From positions 558,001 to 622,000 of the forward strand of contig NZ_JARTVY010000001.1 of NCBI RefSeq assembly GCF_031450805.1: 64,000 bases of DNA, given 5' to 3'. Shown piece by piece: positions 32,976 to 41,649 of the stretch. This stretch comes from Caballeronia sp031450805. GTDB lineage: Bacteria > Pseudomonadota > Gammaproteobacteria > Burkholderiales > Burkholderiaceae. The notes below the pieces were generated by a model, which did not search any database, was not told where the DNA came from, and saw only the letters and a program-made list of their open reading frames with translations. How positions within the stretch are numbered: position 1 is the first letter of the stretch; each line of letters opens with the position of its first letter. The position numbers and the translations under genes are program-made.

Positions 32976-34568
32976 TCAAGCAGCCGGACTGATTTCCACG
33001 CGGCGTGCTTCCTTCGCATCCGTGCCGCCCGTGACGGACTCGGGCTTCTTCAATACGATACGTTCTTCGGCCACGCCTGCCGCCTTCAGCGCGTCGCGCA
33101 CGGCTTGCGCGCGCTGCTTCGCGAGATCGGCGTTGAGGTCGGCGCCGCCGGTTGCATCGGTAAAGCCCGACAGCGCGATCTTCGCGTCCGGATGGGCCTT
33201 CGCGTATGCTGCCGCGGCTTCCACTGCGTTCTTTGCGTCGGTCGGCAGCGTGCTCTTGCCCGTCTCGAAGTACACGCTCGCCGGCAAGCCTGCGGCTTGA
33301 CTCGCCGCTGCGCCCGATGCCGCCGGCGCGCTCGCTTCCGCCGCAGCCGGCGCCGCGGCGCTCGCCGCGTCGGGCGCAAAAGCCGCTGCCGTTGCCGCGC
33401 CGCCTTCAGGCATCTTGCCGTTGCGGGCGTCGGCCACTTGCTTCGGCTGCAGCATGTCGCCTGCGTGGTTGCTCCACGCGTTGCGCTCGTAGGTCACGAC
33501 CGATGCGATTTCGACGTCGTTCAGCGTGGTCTGCCACGGCGGCATGGCGCCCTTGCCGTGCAGCACGATGTTCAAGTGCTCGGCGATCGGGCCGCTCGCG
33601 ACCTTGCTGCCGTCGATGGCCGGGAACTGGCCCGCGCCCTTGCCGGTCGGCTGGTGACAGACCGCGCAGTTCGATGCGTAGACCTGCGCGCCGCGCGTCT
33701 TCAGCTCGTCCATCGTGTAGGTCTTGTTCGGATCGTCGGTTGAAGAAGCCATTTTCTTCTTCTGCGCATCGACCCACTTCGTATAGTCGTCGGTGGACAG
33801 CACGTTCACGACGACCGGCATGTACGCGTGCTCCTTGCCGCACAGTTCCGTACAGAAGCCGCGATACACGCCGACCTTCTCCGCCTTGAACCACGTGTCG
33901 CGCACGAAGCCGGGAATCGCGTCCTGCTTCACGCCGAACGCCGGCACATACCACGAGTGAACGACGTCGTTCGCCGTGGTGATGATGCGGATCTTCCTGT
34001 CGACCGGAACGACGAGCGGGTTATCGACTTCCTGCAGATAGAGATCGGAGATCGGCTCCTGGCCGTTCACCTGGCTGCGCGGCGTGGACAGCGTCGAGAG
34101 GAAGCTGATGCCCTCGCCCGGCCCCTTCACGTAGTCGTAGCCCCACTTCCACTGATAGCCGGTGACCTTCACGGTGAGATCGGCGTTGGTCGTGTCCTTC
34201 ATGGCGACGACCGCCTTCGTGGCCGGCAGCGCCATCAGAATGACGATGATGAACGGTACGATCGTCCAGATGATTTCGACCGTGGTGCTTTCGTGGAAAT
34301 GCGCCGGCTTGAAACCCTTCGACTTGCGATGCTTCACCACCGAATAGAACATCACCCCGAACACGCCGATGAAGATGACGGTACAGATGATGAGCATGAA
34401 GATATGGAGGCCGTAGAGCTCCTCGGCGATCTTCGTCACAGGCTGCTGGAAGTTGATTTCGTTCACAGCGGGACCGCCAGGACTGTCGTTGACCGCCAGG
34501 GCTACGCCGGCGTTCAGCAGTGCGCCTGCCGCCAGCACGCCCGCGAGGGCTCGCTTGATTGTTTTCAT
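32976..34568 (-). CDS. ctaC: Cytochrome c oxidase subunit II with cytochrome c and OmpA-like domains
   Basis: The 530 residues comprise a signal peptide (1-26), two membrane helices (about 52-78 and 98-122), a CuA domain, a cytochrome c domain and an OmpA-like domain. The CuA ligands are His204, Cys239, Cys243, His247 and Met250. CAVCH at 301-305 binds heme, with Met342 a possible axial ligand. After an Ala/Pro linker (about 390-428), residues 431-530 form a C-terminal OmpA-like domain. In it, Asp471 (GFTDATGG) and Arg486 sit where OmpA proteins contact peptidoglycan. Many caa3-type subunits stop after the cytochrome c domain. ATG 34568 has AAGGA five bases upstream. Confidence 0.94.
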   Translation of the reverse strand: MKTIKRALAGVLAAGALLNAGVALAVNDSPGGPAVNEINFQQPVTKIAEELYGLHIFMLIICTVIFIGVFGVMFYSVVKHRKSKGFKPAHFHESTTVEIIWTIVPFIIVILMALPATKAVVAMKDTTNADLTVKVTGYQWKWGYDYVKGPGEGISFLSTLSTPRSQVNGQEPISDLYLQEVDNPLVVPVDRKIRIITTANDVVHSWYVPAFGVKQDAIPGFVRDTWFKAEKVGVYRGFCTELCGKEHAYMPVVVNVLSTDDYTKWVDAQKKKMASSTDDPNKTYTMDELKTRGAQVYASNCAVCHQPTGKGAGQFPAIDGSKVASGPIAEHLNIVLHGKGAMPPWQTTLNDVEIASVVTYERNAWSNHAGDMLQPKQVADARNGKMPEGGAATAAAFAPDAASAAAPAAAEASAPAASGAAASQAAGLPASVYFETGKSTLPTDAKNAVEAAAAYAKAHPDAKIALSGFTDATGGADLNADLAKQRAQAVRDALKAAGVAEERIVLKKPESVTGGTDAKEARRVEISPAA

Positions 34569-34640
34569 AGCATCCTTACCCAAAATTTCCATTCAAACCC
34601 TCGACCCCCGTGGGCATCGCGCCTGGTTGCCCGTTCCTCT

Positions 34641-35117
34641 TCAGGCAAGGCGTCTCAGTGACGCCTGCAACTCGGCAGCAAACTGCCTGCGACGATGCTG
34701 TGCAAGGTGCAGTCCGATTTTCACCGATTGACCGCGCGACACGATCGTAAGCGGCTCTCTCGGCGTCGCACCCGCTTCGACCCGCACCCAGCGCGGGTTG
34801 AACTCGAACTGCGTCAATACTTCGGCGTTCATCTGTTCGATCAACAACCGGTTTCGATACAGCCGGATTCTTTCGTAATCGACGGCGTGCCGCGCGTGGA
34901 TCACGAACGCGACGGCCACGACCATCAACTCGACTCCGGTGAACGGCAGCACCAGCCAGGCGCCATTCAGAAAAAGCGGTGTCGCGATTGCCAGCGAAAA
35001 CAGCGCAAGCGACAAATAGAAGCACACGAACTGACGCGGCGAGACCGAGCAGTTGCGTTTCATCAGCCAGTCTCTGACAACCGGCTCGGACTCCGTCAGC
35101 GTTTGACTCACCTGCAT
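34641..35117 (-). CDS. DUF2244 membrane protein
   Basis: A 158-residue protein with two adjacent hydrophobic helices (about 32-75) after the CSVSPRQF motif. A cytoplasmic strand-rich domain with EFNPRWVRVE and the closing LAQHRRRQFAAELQ, both typical of DUF2244, follows. I chose ATG 35117 because GGAGG lies 5 bases upstream; earlier starts lack a site. It is the first gene of the oxidase operon, 72 bp before ctaC. The function is unknown. Confidence 0.8.
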   Translation of the reverse strand: MQVSQTLTESEPVVRDWLMKRNCSVSPRQFVCFYLSLALFSLAIATPLFLNGAWLVLPFTGVELMVVAVAFVIHARHAVDYERIRLYRNRLLIEQMNAEVLTQFEFNPRWVRVEAGATPREPLTIVSRGQSVKIGLHLAQHRRRQFAAELQASLRRLA

Positions 35118-35203
35118 CGCCGCCTCCATCCATCCGCACGCAATCACATACATTTGCTCGAATTTCGCCCAAATTTGTGTCAGTCCGGGCGACAAACTGA
35201 CGC

Positions 35204-35232
35204 ATTATAGGCGGGTTGGGTGGCATCCACAA
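35204..35232 (-). promoter_or_regulatory. Promoter of the oxidase operon
   Basis: On the minus strand TATAAT (35204-35209) is perfect and TTGTGG (35227-35232) is a partial -35 box at 17 bp. It lies 87 bp before the DUF2244 start. The rest of the gap to 35384 shows nothing recognisable. Confidence 0.6.
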
Positions 35233-35384
35233 GCAAGGGTGGTCGCGTCGCAGAGCCAAGCGCCACAAGCCTCTGCGCCCAATTGACGCAGATTTTCACA
35301 TGTCTTTTGGGCGCTAATCTCTGACATAACACGCGCCCTCTTTACGGCAATTGCAATGCCGTTCATCGACTTTCCCGCGACTCC

Positions 35385-36371
35385 CTAGCGGCCGCGTTTC
35401 GGCCCCCGCCCGATATCTTCCAGCCGCACGATGCCATGCCCTTCCGCCGTCGTTCGCGGCGCCGCTTTCCACGCGTGACCATAGATGACTTCGAAGGTCA
35501 GCGGGATGGCGCCGTCCTCGCGACGCAGCGCCCCGAGCGCCCGATGAACCGCGCCGCGCAAGGCTTCGGCGGCAGCGGCATCGGCTCGATCGGCCTCTGC
35601 GCGCTCGAACGGATACGCGCCCCAGCGCGTCACATCCGCGAGCAGCGACTCAGGCGAACGATAGGTGATCGTCAGCACTTCCTGATCCATGACCGGAATC
35701 TCGAACCCGCTTTCGACGAGCATGTCGCCGAGATCGTGCATGTCGACGAAATCGATCGTGTGCGGCATCGGCGCGAGGCCCAGCGTGCGCTCGGCTTCGC
35801 GATACGCGGCGGCGAGCTCACGCAGGGTATCGGGACCGAAGGTGCTGAACATCAGCAGGCCGTTGACCTTCAGCACGCGTTGCCATTCGGGCAACACGAC
35901 GTCGGGGCGCGCATGCCAGTGCAGCGCGAGGTTCGACCATAGCAATTCGAATGCGCCGCCCGCGAACGGCAGCGCGGAGAAATCGGCCTGCGCGAGTTGC
36001 GGGCCGCGTGCACCGAACGCTCGCGCGAGCGTCGACGGCAGAAAGCGCCGCCAGCCGGCGCCGGATTCGGCTTCCGCGGCCCCGGCGGCGCGGGCGCGCG
36101 CGAGCATCGCGGAGGAAATATCGACGCCCAGCACGGATGCCTCGGGGAATCGTTCCCGCAAACGTCCCAGGTCCGCGCCGACGCCGCAGGCCGCATCGAG
36201 GACGCGCATCGGCGCGACCTTGATGTACTCCAGACGCTCGCGCATACGATCCGCGATTTCACGCGGCAGGAACGCGACTTCGTCGAAGGCAGCGGCGCGA
36301 CGGTCGAAAATCTCGCGCAAGCGGCGCGGATCATAGGCCGGTCGGCTAGTTTTGGGGGACGTGGGGGACAT
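35385..36371 (-). CDS. bioC: BioC-like malonyl-ACP O-methyltransferase
   Basis: A SAM-dependent methyltransferase of 328 residues that starts the pimeloyl moiety of biotin. RLREIFDRRAAAFDEVAFLPREIADRM at the N-terminus (in part), SAM motif LDAACGVGADLG, NLALHWHARPDVVL and FSTFGPDTLRELAAAY are characteristic of BioC. I chose ATG 36371 (MSPTSPKTS); a longer frame exists but crosses the divergent comF promoter. No other bio gene lies nearby, so a related methyltransferase is possible. Confidence 0.85.
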   Translation of the reverse strand: MSPTSPKTSRPAYDPRRLREIFDRRAAAFDEVAFLPREIADRMRERLEYIKVAPMRVLDAACGVGADLGRLRERFPEASVLGVDISSAMLARARAAGAAEAESGAGWRRFLPSTLARAFGARGPQLAQADFSALPFAGGAFELLWSNLALHWHARPDVVLPEWQRVLKVNGLLMFSTFGPDTLRELAAAYREAERTLGLAPMPHTIDFVDMHDLGDMLVESGFEIPVMDQEVLTITYRSPESLLADVTRWGAYPFERAEADRADAAAAEALRGAVHRALGALRREDGAIPLTFEVIYGHAWKAAPRTTAEGHGIVRLEDIGRGPKRGR

Positions 36372-36476
36372 GACGATCAGTTCGCGAAGAGTGCGAAGTA
36401 TACTCGGTCGTCTTGAAATGGGCCGATGCCAGGGCGGTTTCGGCCTTCTCGTACGGATTCCCACGCACGCCCCGTC

Positions 36477-37262
36477 ATGAAACTCGTCCGCCATTTGTCG
36501 CCACTTCGCGCTTTCTTTGCAACGCACGCACGCGTTGTGGCAGCGATGGCGCGCCAGACGCTCGACCTTGCGCTGCCAAGTCAGTGCGCGTTATGCGGCA
36601 ATGTGTCGCAGCAGTTTCTGTGCAACGGATGCGACGGGCAGTACTGGAACGAGCCGCGGTTCCGATGCGCCACCTGTGCGATGCCGCTCGCGCCGTCGCA
36701 TGTCAGGCGAGAACGCGAAGACGTGCGGCTCCATTGCGCCGCATGTCTCGAGAATCCGCCCGCGTTCAACGACACCATCGCGCTCGCGGACTATCGCGCG
36801 CCGCTCGACACGCTGGCCGTCGAACTGAAGTTTCGCGCGCGTCTCGCGGCGGGCGCCGCCTTCGCGCGTCATCTGCACGCGATCTTCGAAGACAGCGCCC
36901 TGCCGACGCCCGATGTCCTCGCGCCGGTGCCGTTGTCGCGAAAGCGGCTCATCGCGCGCGGCTACAACCAGGCGTGGGCGATCGCGCGTCCGCTCGCGCG
37001 ACACCTCGGCGTTCCAGCCGATGCCGCGCTCGTCGCGCGAGTCGTTCATACTGCGGCGCAATCCAGGCTCGACGTCGATACGCGCAGGCGCAATGTCGCG
37101 CGCGCGTTCGTCGTTCGGAGCGATGTGCGCGGCAAGCACGTCGGCATCGTCGACGACGTGATGACGTCCGGCGCGACGCTCGATGCCCTCGCCCGCACGC
37201 TCAAGCTCGCAGGCGCGCGCCGCGTCACCAACTTCGTCGCGCTGCGCACGCCGAAAGATTGA
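36477..37262 (+). CDS. comF: ComF-family phosphoribosyltransferase-like protein
   Basis: A 261-residue protein. An N-terminal zinc-ribbon has CALCGNVSQQFLCNGC, CATC and CAAC (about residues 38-100). It is followed by a PRTase fold with APVPLSRKRLIARGYNQA and the PRPP loop VGIVDDVMTSGATLDAL. The family is linked to DNA uptake and recombination. I chose ATG 36477 (MKLVRHLSP). It is divergent from bioC and 27 bp before trmL. Confidence 0.9.
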   Translation: MKLVRHLSPLRAFFATHARVVAAMARQTLDLALPSQCALCGNVSQQFLCNGCDGQYWNEPRFRCATCAMPLAPSHVRREREDVRLHCAACLENPPAFNDTIALADYRAPLDTLAVELKFRARLAAGAAFARHLHAIFEDSALPTPDVLAPVPLSRKRLIARGYNQAWAIARPLARHLGVPADAALVARVVHTAAQSRLDVDTRRRNVARAFVVRSDVRGKHVGIVDDVMTSGATLDALARTLKLAGARRVTNFVALRTPKD

Positions 37263-37289
37263 TTAACACAGCCGGAACTCACGCAATCC

Positions 37290-37760
37290 ATGTTCAATGT
37301 CGTACTCGTCGAACCCGAAATCCCGCCGAATACCGGCAACGTCATCCGTCTGTGCGCGAACACGGGCGCGCGACTGCATCTCATCGAGCCGCTCGGCTTT
37401 CCGCTCGACGACGCGAAGCTGCGCCGCGCCGGTCTCGATTACCACGAGTACGCCGAAATGAATGTGCACGCGGACTGGGATGCGTTCATCGCGAAGGAAT
37501 CGCCCGATGCCGCGCGCATGTTCGCGTTCACGACGCGCGGTTCGACGCCCTTCTTCGACCACGCGTTCAAGCCGGGCGACTGGTTCGTGTTCGGCGCGGA
37601 AACGCGGGGCCTCGCGACGGAATTGCTCGACCGCTTCCCGAGCGAGCAGCGCGTGCGCCTGCCGATGCGTCCGGGCAATCGGAGCCTGAACTTGTCGAAT
37701 ACGGTGGCGATCGTGACGTTCGAAGCGTGGCGTCAGGCAGGCTTCGAAGGCGGGGCCTGA
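37290..37760 (+). CDS. trmL: tRNA (cytidine/uridine-34 2'-O)-methyltransferase
   Basis: A SPOUT-class enzyme of 156 residues that methylates the wobble ribose of tRNA-Leu. It starts MFNVVLVEPEIPPNTGNVIR, contains FGAETRGLATELLDRF and ends with the knot segment MRPGNRSLNLSNTVAIVTFE. It is probably co-transcribed with comF. Its 3' end overlaps the convergent macrodomain gene by 28 bp. Confidence 0.95.
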   Translation: MFNVVLVEPEIPPNTGNVIRLCANTGARLHLIEPLGFPLDDAKLRRAGLDYHEYAEMNVHADWDAFIAKESPDAARMFAFTTRGSTPFFDHAFKPGDWFVFGAETRGLATELLDRFPSEQRVRLPMRPGNRSLNLSNTVAIVTFEAWRQAGFEGGA

Positions 37761-38263
37761 TTCGGCAACTCCGCAAGATAAAGCGCGAGCATCGAATCCT
37801 GGAAACAGGCGAAGACCACGCGCTCGACTGAAGGCGTGCGCGGCAGCGTCTCGATGACCGTCGATACCGCGATTCGCACCGCCGCTTCGACCGGAAAGCG
37901 ATAGATGCCGCAACTGATCGCCGGAAACGCGATCGACTTGCAGTGCGCTTCATGCGCGAGTTCCAGCGAGCGTCGATAGCAACGCGCGAGCAGTTCCGGC
38001 TCGTCGCGCTTGCCGCCGCTCCAGCGCGGCCCGACCGCGTGAATGACGTGGCGGGCCGGCAAGTCATAGCCAGCGGTGATTTTCGCGTCGCCGGTCTCGC
38101 ACCCGCCGAGCGTTTGGCACTCGCGCAGCAGACCGCGCCCCGCTCTGCGATGGATCGCGCCGTCGACACCGCCTCCGCCCAGCAGCGACTTGTTCGCCGC
38201 ATTGACGATGGCGTCGACGTCGAGCGTGGTGATATCGGCGACTACGGCTTCGAGCCGGGCCAT
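37733..38263 (-). CDS. Macrodomain protein, O-acetyl-ADP-ribose deacetylase type
   Basis: A stand-alone macrodomain of 176 residues that binds and hydrolyses ADP-ribose derivatives. IVNAANKSLLGGGGVDGAIH (about 19-38) is the ADP-ribose loop with the catalytic Asn and Asp. ETGDAKITAGYDLPARHVIH and the FPAISCGIYRFP loop follow. It belongs to the MacroD/YmdB group. The target (O-acetyl-ADP-ribose or ADP-ribosylated protein or nucleic acid) cannot be told from sequence. Confidence 0.92.
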   Translation of the reverse strand: MARLEAVVADITTLDVDAIVNAANKSLLGGGGVDGAIHRRAGRGLLRECQTLGGCETGDAKITAGYDLPARHVIHAVGPRWSGGKRDEPELLARCYRRSLELAHEAHCKSIAFPAISCGIYRFPVEAAVRIAVSTVIETLPRTPSVERVVFACFQDSMLALYLAELPNQAPPSKPA

Positions 38264-38285
38264 GACGCGCTCCGATACGTTGCGC

Positions 38286-39284
38286 TTATTCCGCCTTCGC
38301 GTCGCGGTTCAGCAGGGCCTGGACGGCATCGCGCGGGGCGACCTGATCGAACAGCACGCGGCATACCGCGTTCGTGATCGGCACATCGATGCCGCGCGAC
38401 TGCGCCAATGCGAGAACCGCGCGCGCGCATCGCACGCCTTCGGCAACGTGGCCGAGCGCGGCGAGGATTTCATCGAGCGTGCGGCCGCTCGCGAGCTGCA
38501 TGCCGACCGTGCGGTTGCGCGAAAGATCGCCGGTGGCGGTCAGGATCAGATCGCCGAGGCCCGTGAGGCCGGTGAAGGTCTCCGCGCGGCCGCCCAGCGC
38601 CGCGCCGAGGCGCGACATTTCCGCGAGCCCGCGCGTGATCAGCGCCGCGCGCGCGTTCAGGCCGAGGCCGAGGCCATCCGAGATGCCGGTCGCGATGGCG
38701 AGAACATTCTTCACCGCGCCGCCCACTTCGACGCCGATCACGTCGTCGCCGGTATAGATGCGCATCGCGCCATGATGGAACGCGGCGACCGTGCGCGCGC
38801 ACAAGTCCGCCGATGGACTCGCCACGGTGAGCGCGACGGGCAAGCCTTGACCCACTTCGCGCGCAAAGCTCGGCCCCGACAGCGTGCCGTTGCTCGCATG
38901 GCCGGGAAGTTCGGCGGCGACGACTTCGTTCGGCAGACACTGCGTATCGGCCTCGAAGCCTTTGCACAGCCAGACAATATGCGCCGGAACGACGTTCGCC
39001 TGACGCATCGCGCGGCACAGCGCACGCAAGCCGGCAACGGGCGTCGCGACGACGCAGAGCGCATCCGGCGCGGCCGCGTGTTCGAGCGCGACGCCGATGT
39101 CCGCTTCGAACGCGAGCGACTCGGGCAAGCGCACGTCCGCGAGATAACGCGTGTTTTCGTGACTATGGGAAAGAGAATCGATGAGCGCGCGATCGCGCGC
39201 CCACAGCATCGTGTCGTGCCGTGTCGCAAGGTGGCCCGCCAGTGCGGTGCCCCATGCGCCGGCGCCGAGGACGGCTACTTTCAT
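38286..39284 (-). CDS. gpsA: Glycerol-3-phosphate dehydrogenase [NAD(P)+]
   Basis: It reduces dihydroxyacetone phosphate for phospholipid synthesis. The 332 residues begin with the nucleotide loop VAVLGAGAWGTALA. CKGFE, the GPSFAREV motif and the catalytic Lys in GGAVKNVLAIATG are present, as is FTGLTGLGDLILT. It lies downstream of secB on the same strand (41 bp). Confidence 0.97.
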   Translation of the reverse strand: MKVAVLGAGAWGTALAGHLATRHDTMLWARDRALIDSLSHSHENTRYLADVRLPESLAFEADIGVALEHAAAPDALCVVATPVAGLRALCRAMRQANVVPAHIVWLCKGFEADTQCLPNEVVAAELPGHASNGTLSGPSFAREVGQGLPVALTVASPSADLCARTVAAFHHGAMRIYTGDDVIGVEVGGAVKNVLAIATGISDGLGLGLNARAALITRGLAEMSRLGAALGGRAETFTGLTGLGDLILTATGDLSRNRTVGMQLASGRTLDEILAALGHVAEGVRCARAVLALAQSRGIDVPITNAVCRVLFDQVAPRDAVQALLNRDAKAE

Positions 39285-39325
39285 GCTCGGCTCCGGTCGG
39301 CAGAGTCAGGACAGGGCGATGACGC

Positions 39326-39796
39326 TCAGTGCGTCGCGCCGTTTGCCGCGCCTTCCTGCGCGCTCGCGAGTTGCGCGAGACGTTGCTCGTACAGCGCCTG
39401 GAAGTTGATTTCCGCGAGGTGGATCGGCGGGAAACCGGCGCGGGTGATCGCATCCGCGATGTTCGAGCGCAAGTACGGGAACAGGATGGTCGGGCATGCG
39501 ATGCCAACGAGCGGGTCGGTCTGCTCGGCAGGAATGTTGCGGATATCGAAGATGCCGGCCTGCTTGGCTTCGATCAGAAAGGCGACCTTGTCGGCGACCT
39601 TCGCCGTGACCGTGCCCGTCACCAGCACTTCAAAGACGCTTTCCGCGAGGCGATCGGCCTTCACGTCGACTTCGACTTCAACCGACGGCATTTCCTGTTC
39701 GAGGAAGATGGCGGGCGAGTTCGGCTGCTCGAGCGACATGTCCTTCAGGTAGATGCGCTGGATGTTGAAAAACGGCTGGTTGTTCTCGTCGGACAT
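39326..39796 (-). CDS. secB: Protein-export chaperone SecB
   Basis: A tetrameric cytoplasmic chaperone of 156 residues that keeps preproteins unfolded for SecA. FFNIQRIYLKDMSLEQPNSP, in part, and the C-terminal FPPIHLAEINFQALYEQRL are the family signatures. It follows grxC by 56 bp on the same strand, the order usual in betaproteobacteria and close to the E. coli yibN-grxC-secB-gpsA order. Confidence 0.97.
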   Translation of the reverse strand: MSDENNQPFFNIQRIYLKDMSLEQPNSPAIFLEQEMPSVEVEVDVKADRLAESVFEVLVTGTVTAKVADKVAFLIEAKQAGIFDIRNIPAEQTDPLVGIACPTILFPYLRSNIADAITRAGFPPIHLAEINFQALYEQRLAQLASAQEGAANGATH

Positions 39797-39852
39797 AGTG
39801 GTTCCCTAGGTAAATCGGTTGCCCGGCGCATGACCGGGCAGCGTGTGGTGTG

Positions 39853-40113
39853 TCAGGCCGACTCGAGCAGCGGAACGAGACCGCCCTTGCGGTCGAGCGC
39901 CGAAAGATCGTCGTAGCCGCCGACGTGCGTGTCGCCGATATAGACCTGCGGCACGGTGCGGCGTCCGGTGCGCTGCATCATTTCCTCGCGGCGGCCCGGT
40001 TCACGATCGATCAGCACTTTCTCGATGCTTTCGACCCCGCGGGACTTTAAAAGACGTTCGGCCATCTGGCAATACGGGCACACTTGAGTGCTGTACATGA
40101 CGACTTTCTTCAC
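39853..40113 (-). CDS. grxC: Glutaredoxin 3
   Basis: A thiol-disulfide oxidoreductase of 86 residues with active site CPYC at residues 11-14 and the GSH-binding RRTVPQVYIGDTHVGGYDD. It overlaps the rhodanese gene by 4 bp (ATGA) and is translationally coupled. Confidence 0.96.
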   Translation of the reverse strand: MKKVVMYSTQVCPYCQMAERLLKSRGVESIEKVLIDREPGRREEMMQRTGRRTVPQVYIGDTHVGGYDDLSALDRKGGLVPLLESA

Positions 40114-40535
40114 TTGACGGCTCCTTGTTTTACGACCGGCATTCCTGCCTTCTGCCAGGCATCAACCCCGCCCTGCAAGACATGGACCTCAGCGTAGCCA
40201 GCTTCCGACACGGTGCGGCTGGCGCGCTGCGATCGCTGTCCGGTCTGACAAACGAGCACGACCGGATTGCTCTTATTCTTGGCGATCTGGCCGATCTTTG
40301 CTTGGAGCTCCGCCGCGTCGATATTGCGCGCCGACGGCAGATGGCCCTGCGCGAATTCCGCGGCAGGCCGGATATCCACGACGACGGCGTTGCGGCGGTT
40401 GATCAGCGTGGTGGCTTCGGCGGCGGAAATGCCGCCGCGTCCGCGACGCGTGATGGCGGGCCACAGAAGCAGCGCGCCGGAGATGAGCGCAATGACGATG
40501 AGTGCGATATTCGTGTAATCAGTGAAAAACTTCAC
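40110..40535 (-). CDS. Membrane-anchored rhodanese-like protein
   Basis: A 141-residue YibN-like protein. An N-terminal membrane helix (about 9-28) precedes a rhodanese domain with VVVDIRPAAEFAQGHLPSAR and the catalytic Cys loop VCQTGQRSQRA. It is the first gene of the rhodanese-grxC-secB-gpsA group. A perfect -10-like TATAAT lies upstream at 40595-40600 (minus strand), without a good -35 box. Confidence 0.92.
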   Translation of the reverse strand: MKFFTDYTNIALIVIALISGALLLWPAITRRGRGGISAAEATTLINRRNAVVVDIRPAAEFAQGHLPSARNIDAAELQAKIGQIAKNKSNPVVLVCQTGQRSQRASRTVSEAGYAEVHVLQGGVDAWQKAGMPVVKQGAVK

Positions 40536-40721
40536 GTCTAGGGCCGCCGAAAGATAGTGGAGAAGGGAGAAAGGAAAATGGGGGCAATCCCGGCATTATA
40601 AAATAACCCTTTCCCGCGATGGCCCAGGCCATCCGGCCGATGGCGGCACTCCCCGCGCGATGGCAGGATGACGGAGTGCAAATCGGCGCAAGCGCTTTCT
40701 CAACTGACCGACCTATCAAAC

Positions 40722-41468
40722 ATGTACAAGCTAGTGCTCATCCGCCACGGCGAATCGACGTGGAACAAGGAAAACCGGTTCACCGGCTGGGTCGACGTCG
40801 ACCTCACCGAGCAGGGCAATCGCGAAGCGCGTCAGGCCGGCGTGCTGCTGCGGGAAGCCGGCTACACGTTCGACCTCGCGTACACGTCCGTGCTTAAGCG
40901 GGCAATCCGCACGCTGTGGCACGTTCAGGACGAGATGGACCTGATGTATATCCCGGTTGTCCATTCATGGCGTCTGAACGAGCGTCACTACGGCGCGCTC
41001 GCCGGGCTGAACAAGGCGGAGACGGCGAAAAAGTATGGCGACGACCAGGTGCTCGTCTGGCGCCGCAGCTACGACACGCCGCCGCCCGCGCTCGATCCTT
41101 CGGACGAACGCGCGTCGTACAACGATCCGCGCTACGCAAAGGTTCCGCGCGAGCAGTTGCCGCTCACCGAATGCCTGAAGGACACCGTGGCGCGCGTGCT
41201 GCCGGTGTGGAACGAGTCCATCGCGCCGGCCATCAAGGCGGGCAAGCAGGTATTGATCGCCGCGCACGGCAATTCAATGCGTGCGCTCGTGAAGTACCTG
41301 GACGAGATCTCGGACGCGGACATCGTCGGGCTGAATATTCCGAACGGCGTTCCGCTCGTCTATGAACTCGACGAAAACCTGAAGCCGATCAAGCATTACT
41401 ATCTCGGCGACGCCGACGCCATCGCCGCCGCGCAGGCAGCGGTTGCCAAGCAGGGCAAGGCGGGCTGA
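40722..41468 (+). CDS. gpmA: 2,3-bisphosphoglycerate-dependent phosphoglycerate mutase
   Basis: A glycolytic enzyme of 248 residues that interconverts 3- and 2-phosphoglycerate. The phospho-His is in LVLIRHGESTWNKENRFTGW (about residues 4-23). WRLNERHYGALAGLNK and the second catalytic His in LIAAHGNSMRALVKYL are present. I chose ATG 40722 (MYKLVLIRHG), the family start. It is divergent from the rhodanese gene. Confidence 0.97.
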   Translation: MYKLVLIRHGESTWNKENRFTGWVDVDLTEQGNREARQAGVLLREAGYTFDLAYTSVLKRAIRTLWHVQDEMDLMYIPVVHSWRLNERHYGALAGLNKAETAKKYGDDQVLVWRRSYDTPPPALDPSDERASYNDPRYAKVPREQLPLTECLKDTVARVLPVWNESIAPAIKAGKQVLIAAHGNSMRALVKYLDEISDADIVGLNIPNGVPLVYELDENLKPIKHYYLGDADAIAAAQAAVAKQGKAG

Positions 41469-41497
41469 CGCGCCTCGGCCCGACAACTTTGCAAGTG

Positions 41498-41525
41498 CAC
41501 GGGCGCTTCGCCGCAAGCGCCCGTG
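41498..41525. terminator. Hairpin after gpmA
   Basis: CACGGGCGCTT (41498-41508) pairs perfectly with AAGCGCCCGTG (41515-41525) over six bases. There is no T-run, so it is probably a Rho-assisted terminator or mRNA-stabilising hairpin. Confidence 0.65.
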
Positions 41526-41649
41526 GCCTATTGCTGTCGCCCGGCTACGCCCCGGGCATTTAAGTTGCGTTTAAGTCGTCTTTGGAGGGGAGCGGGTATA
41601 CTGGCCCGTCACCCACGATGCTGCTCATTCGATTCCGAACGCACTCTCT

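Noticed and set aside
31301..32992. A 563-codon frame antisense to ctaD
   Set aside because: Arg/His-rich shadow of ctaD with no ribosome site.
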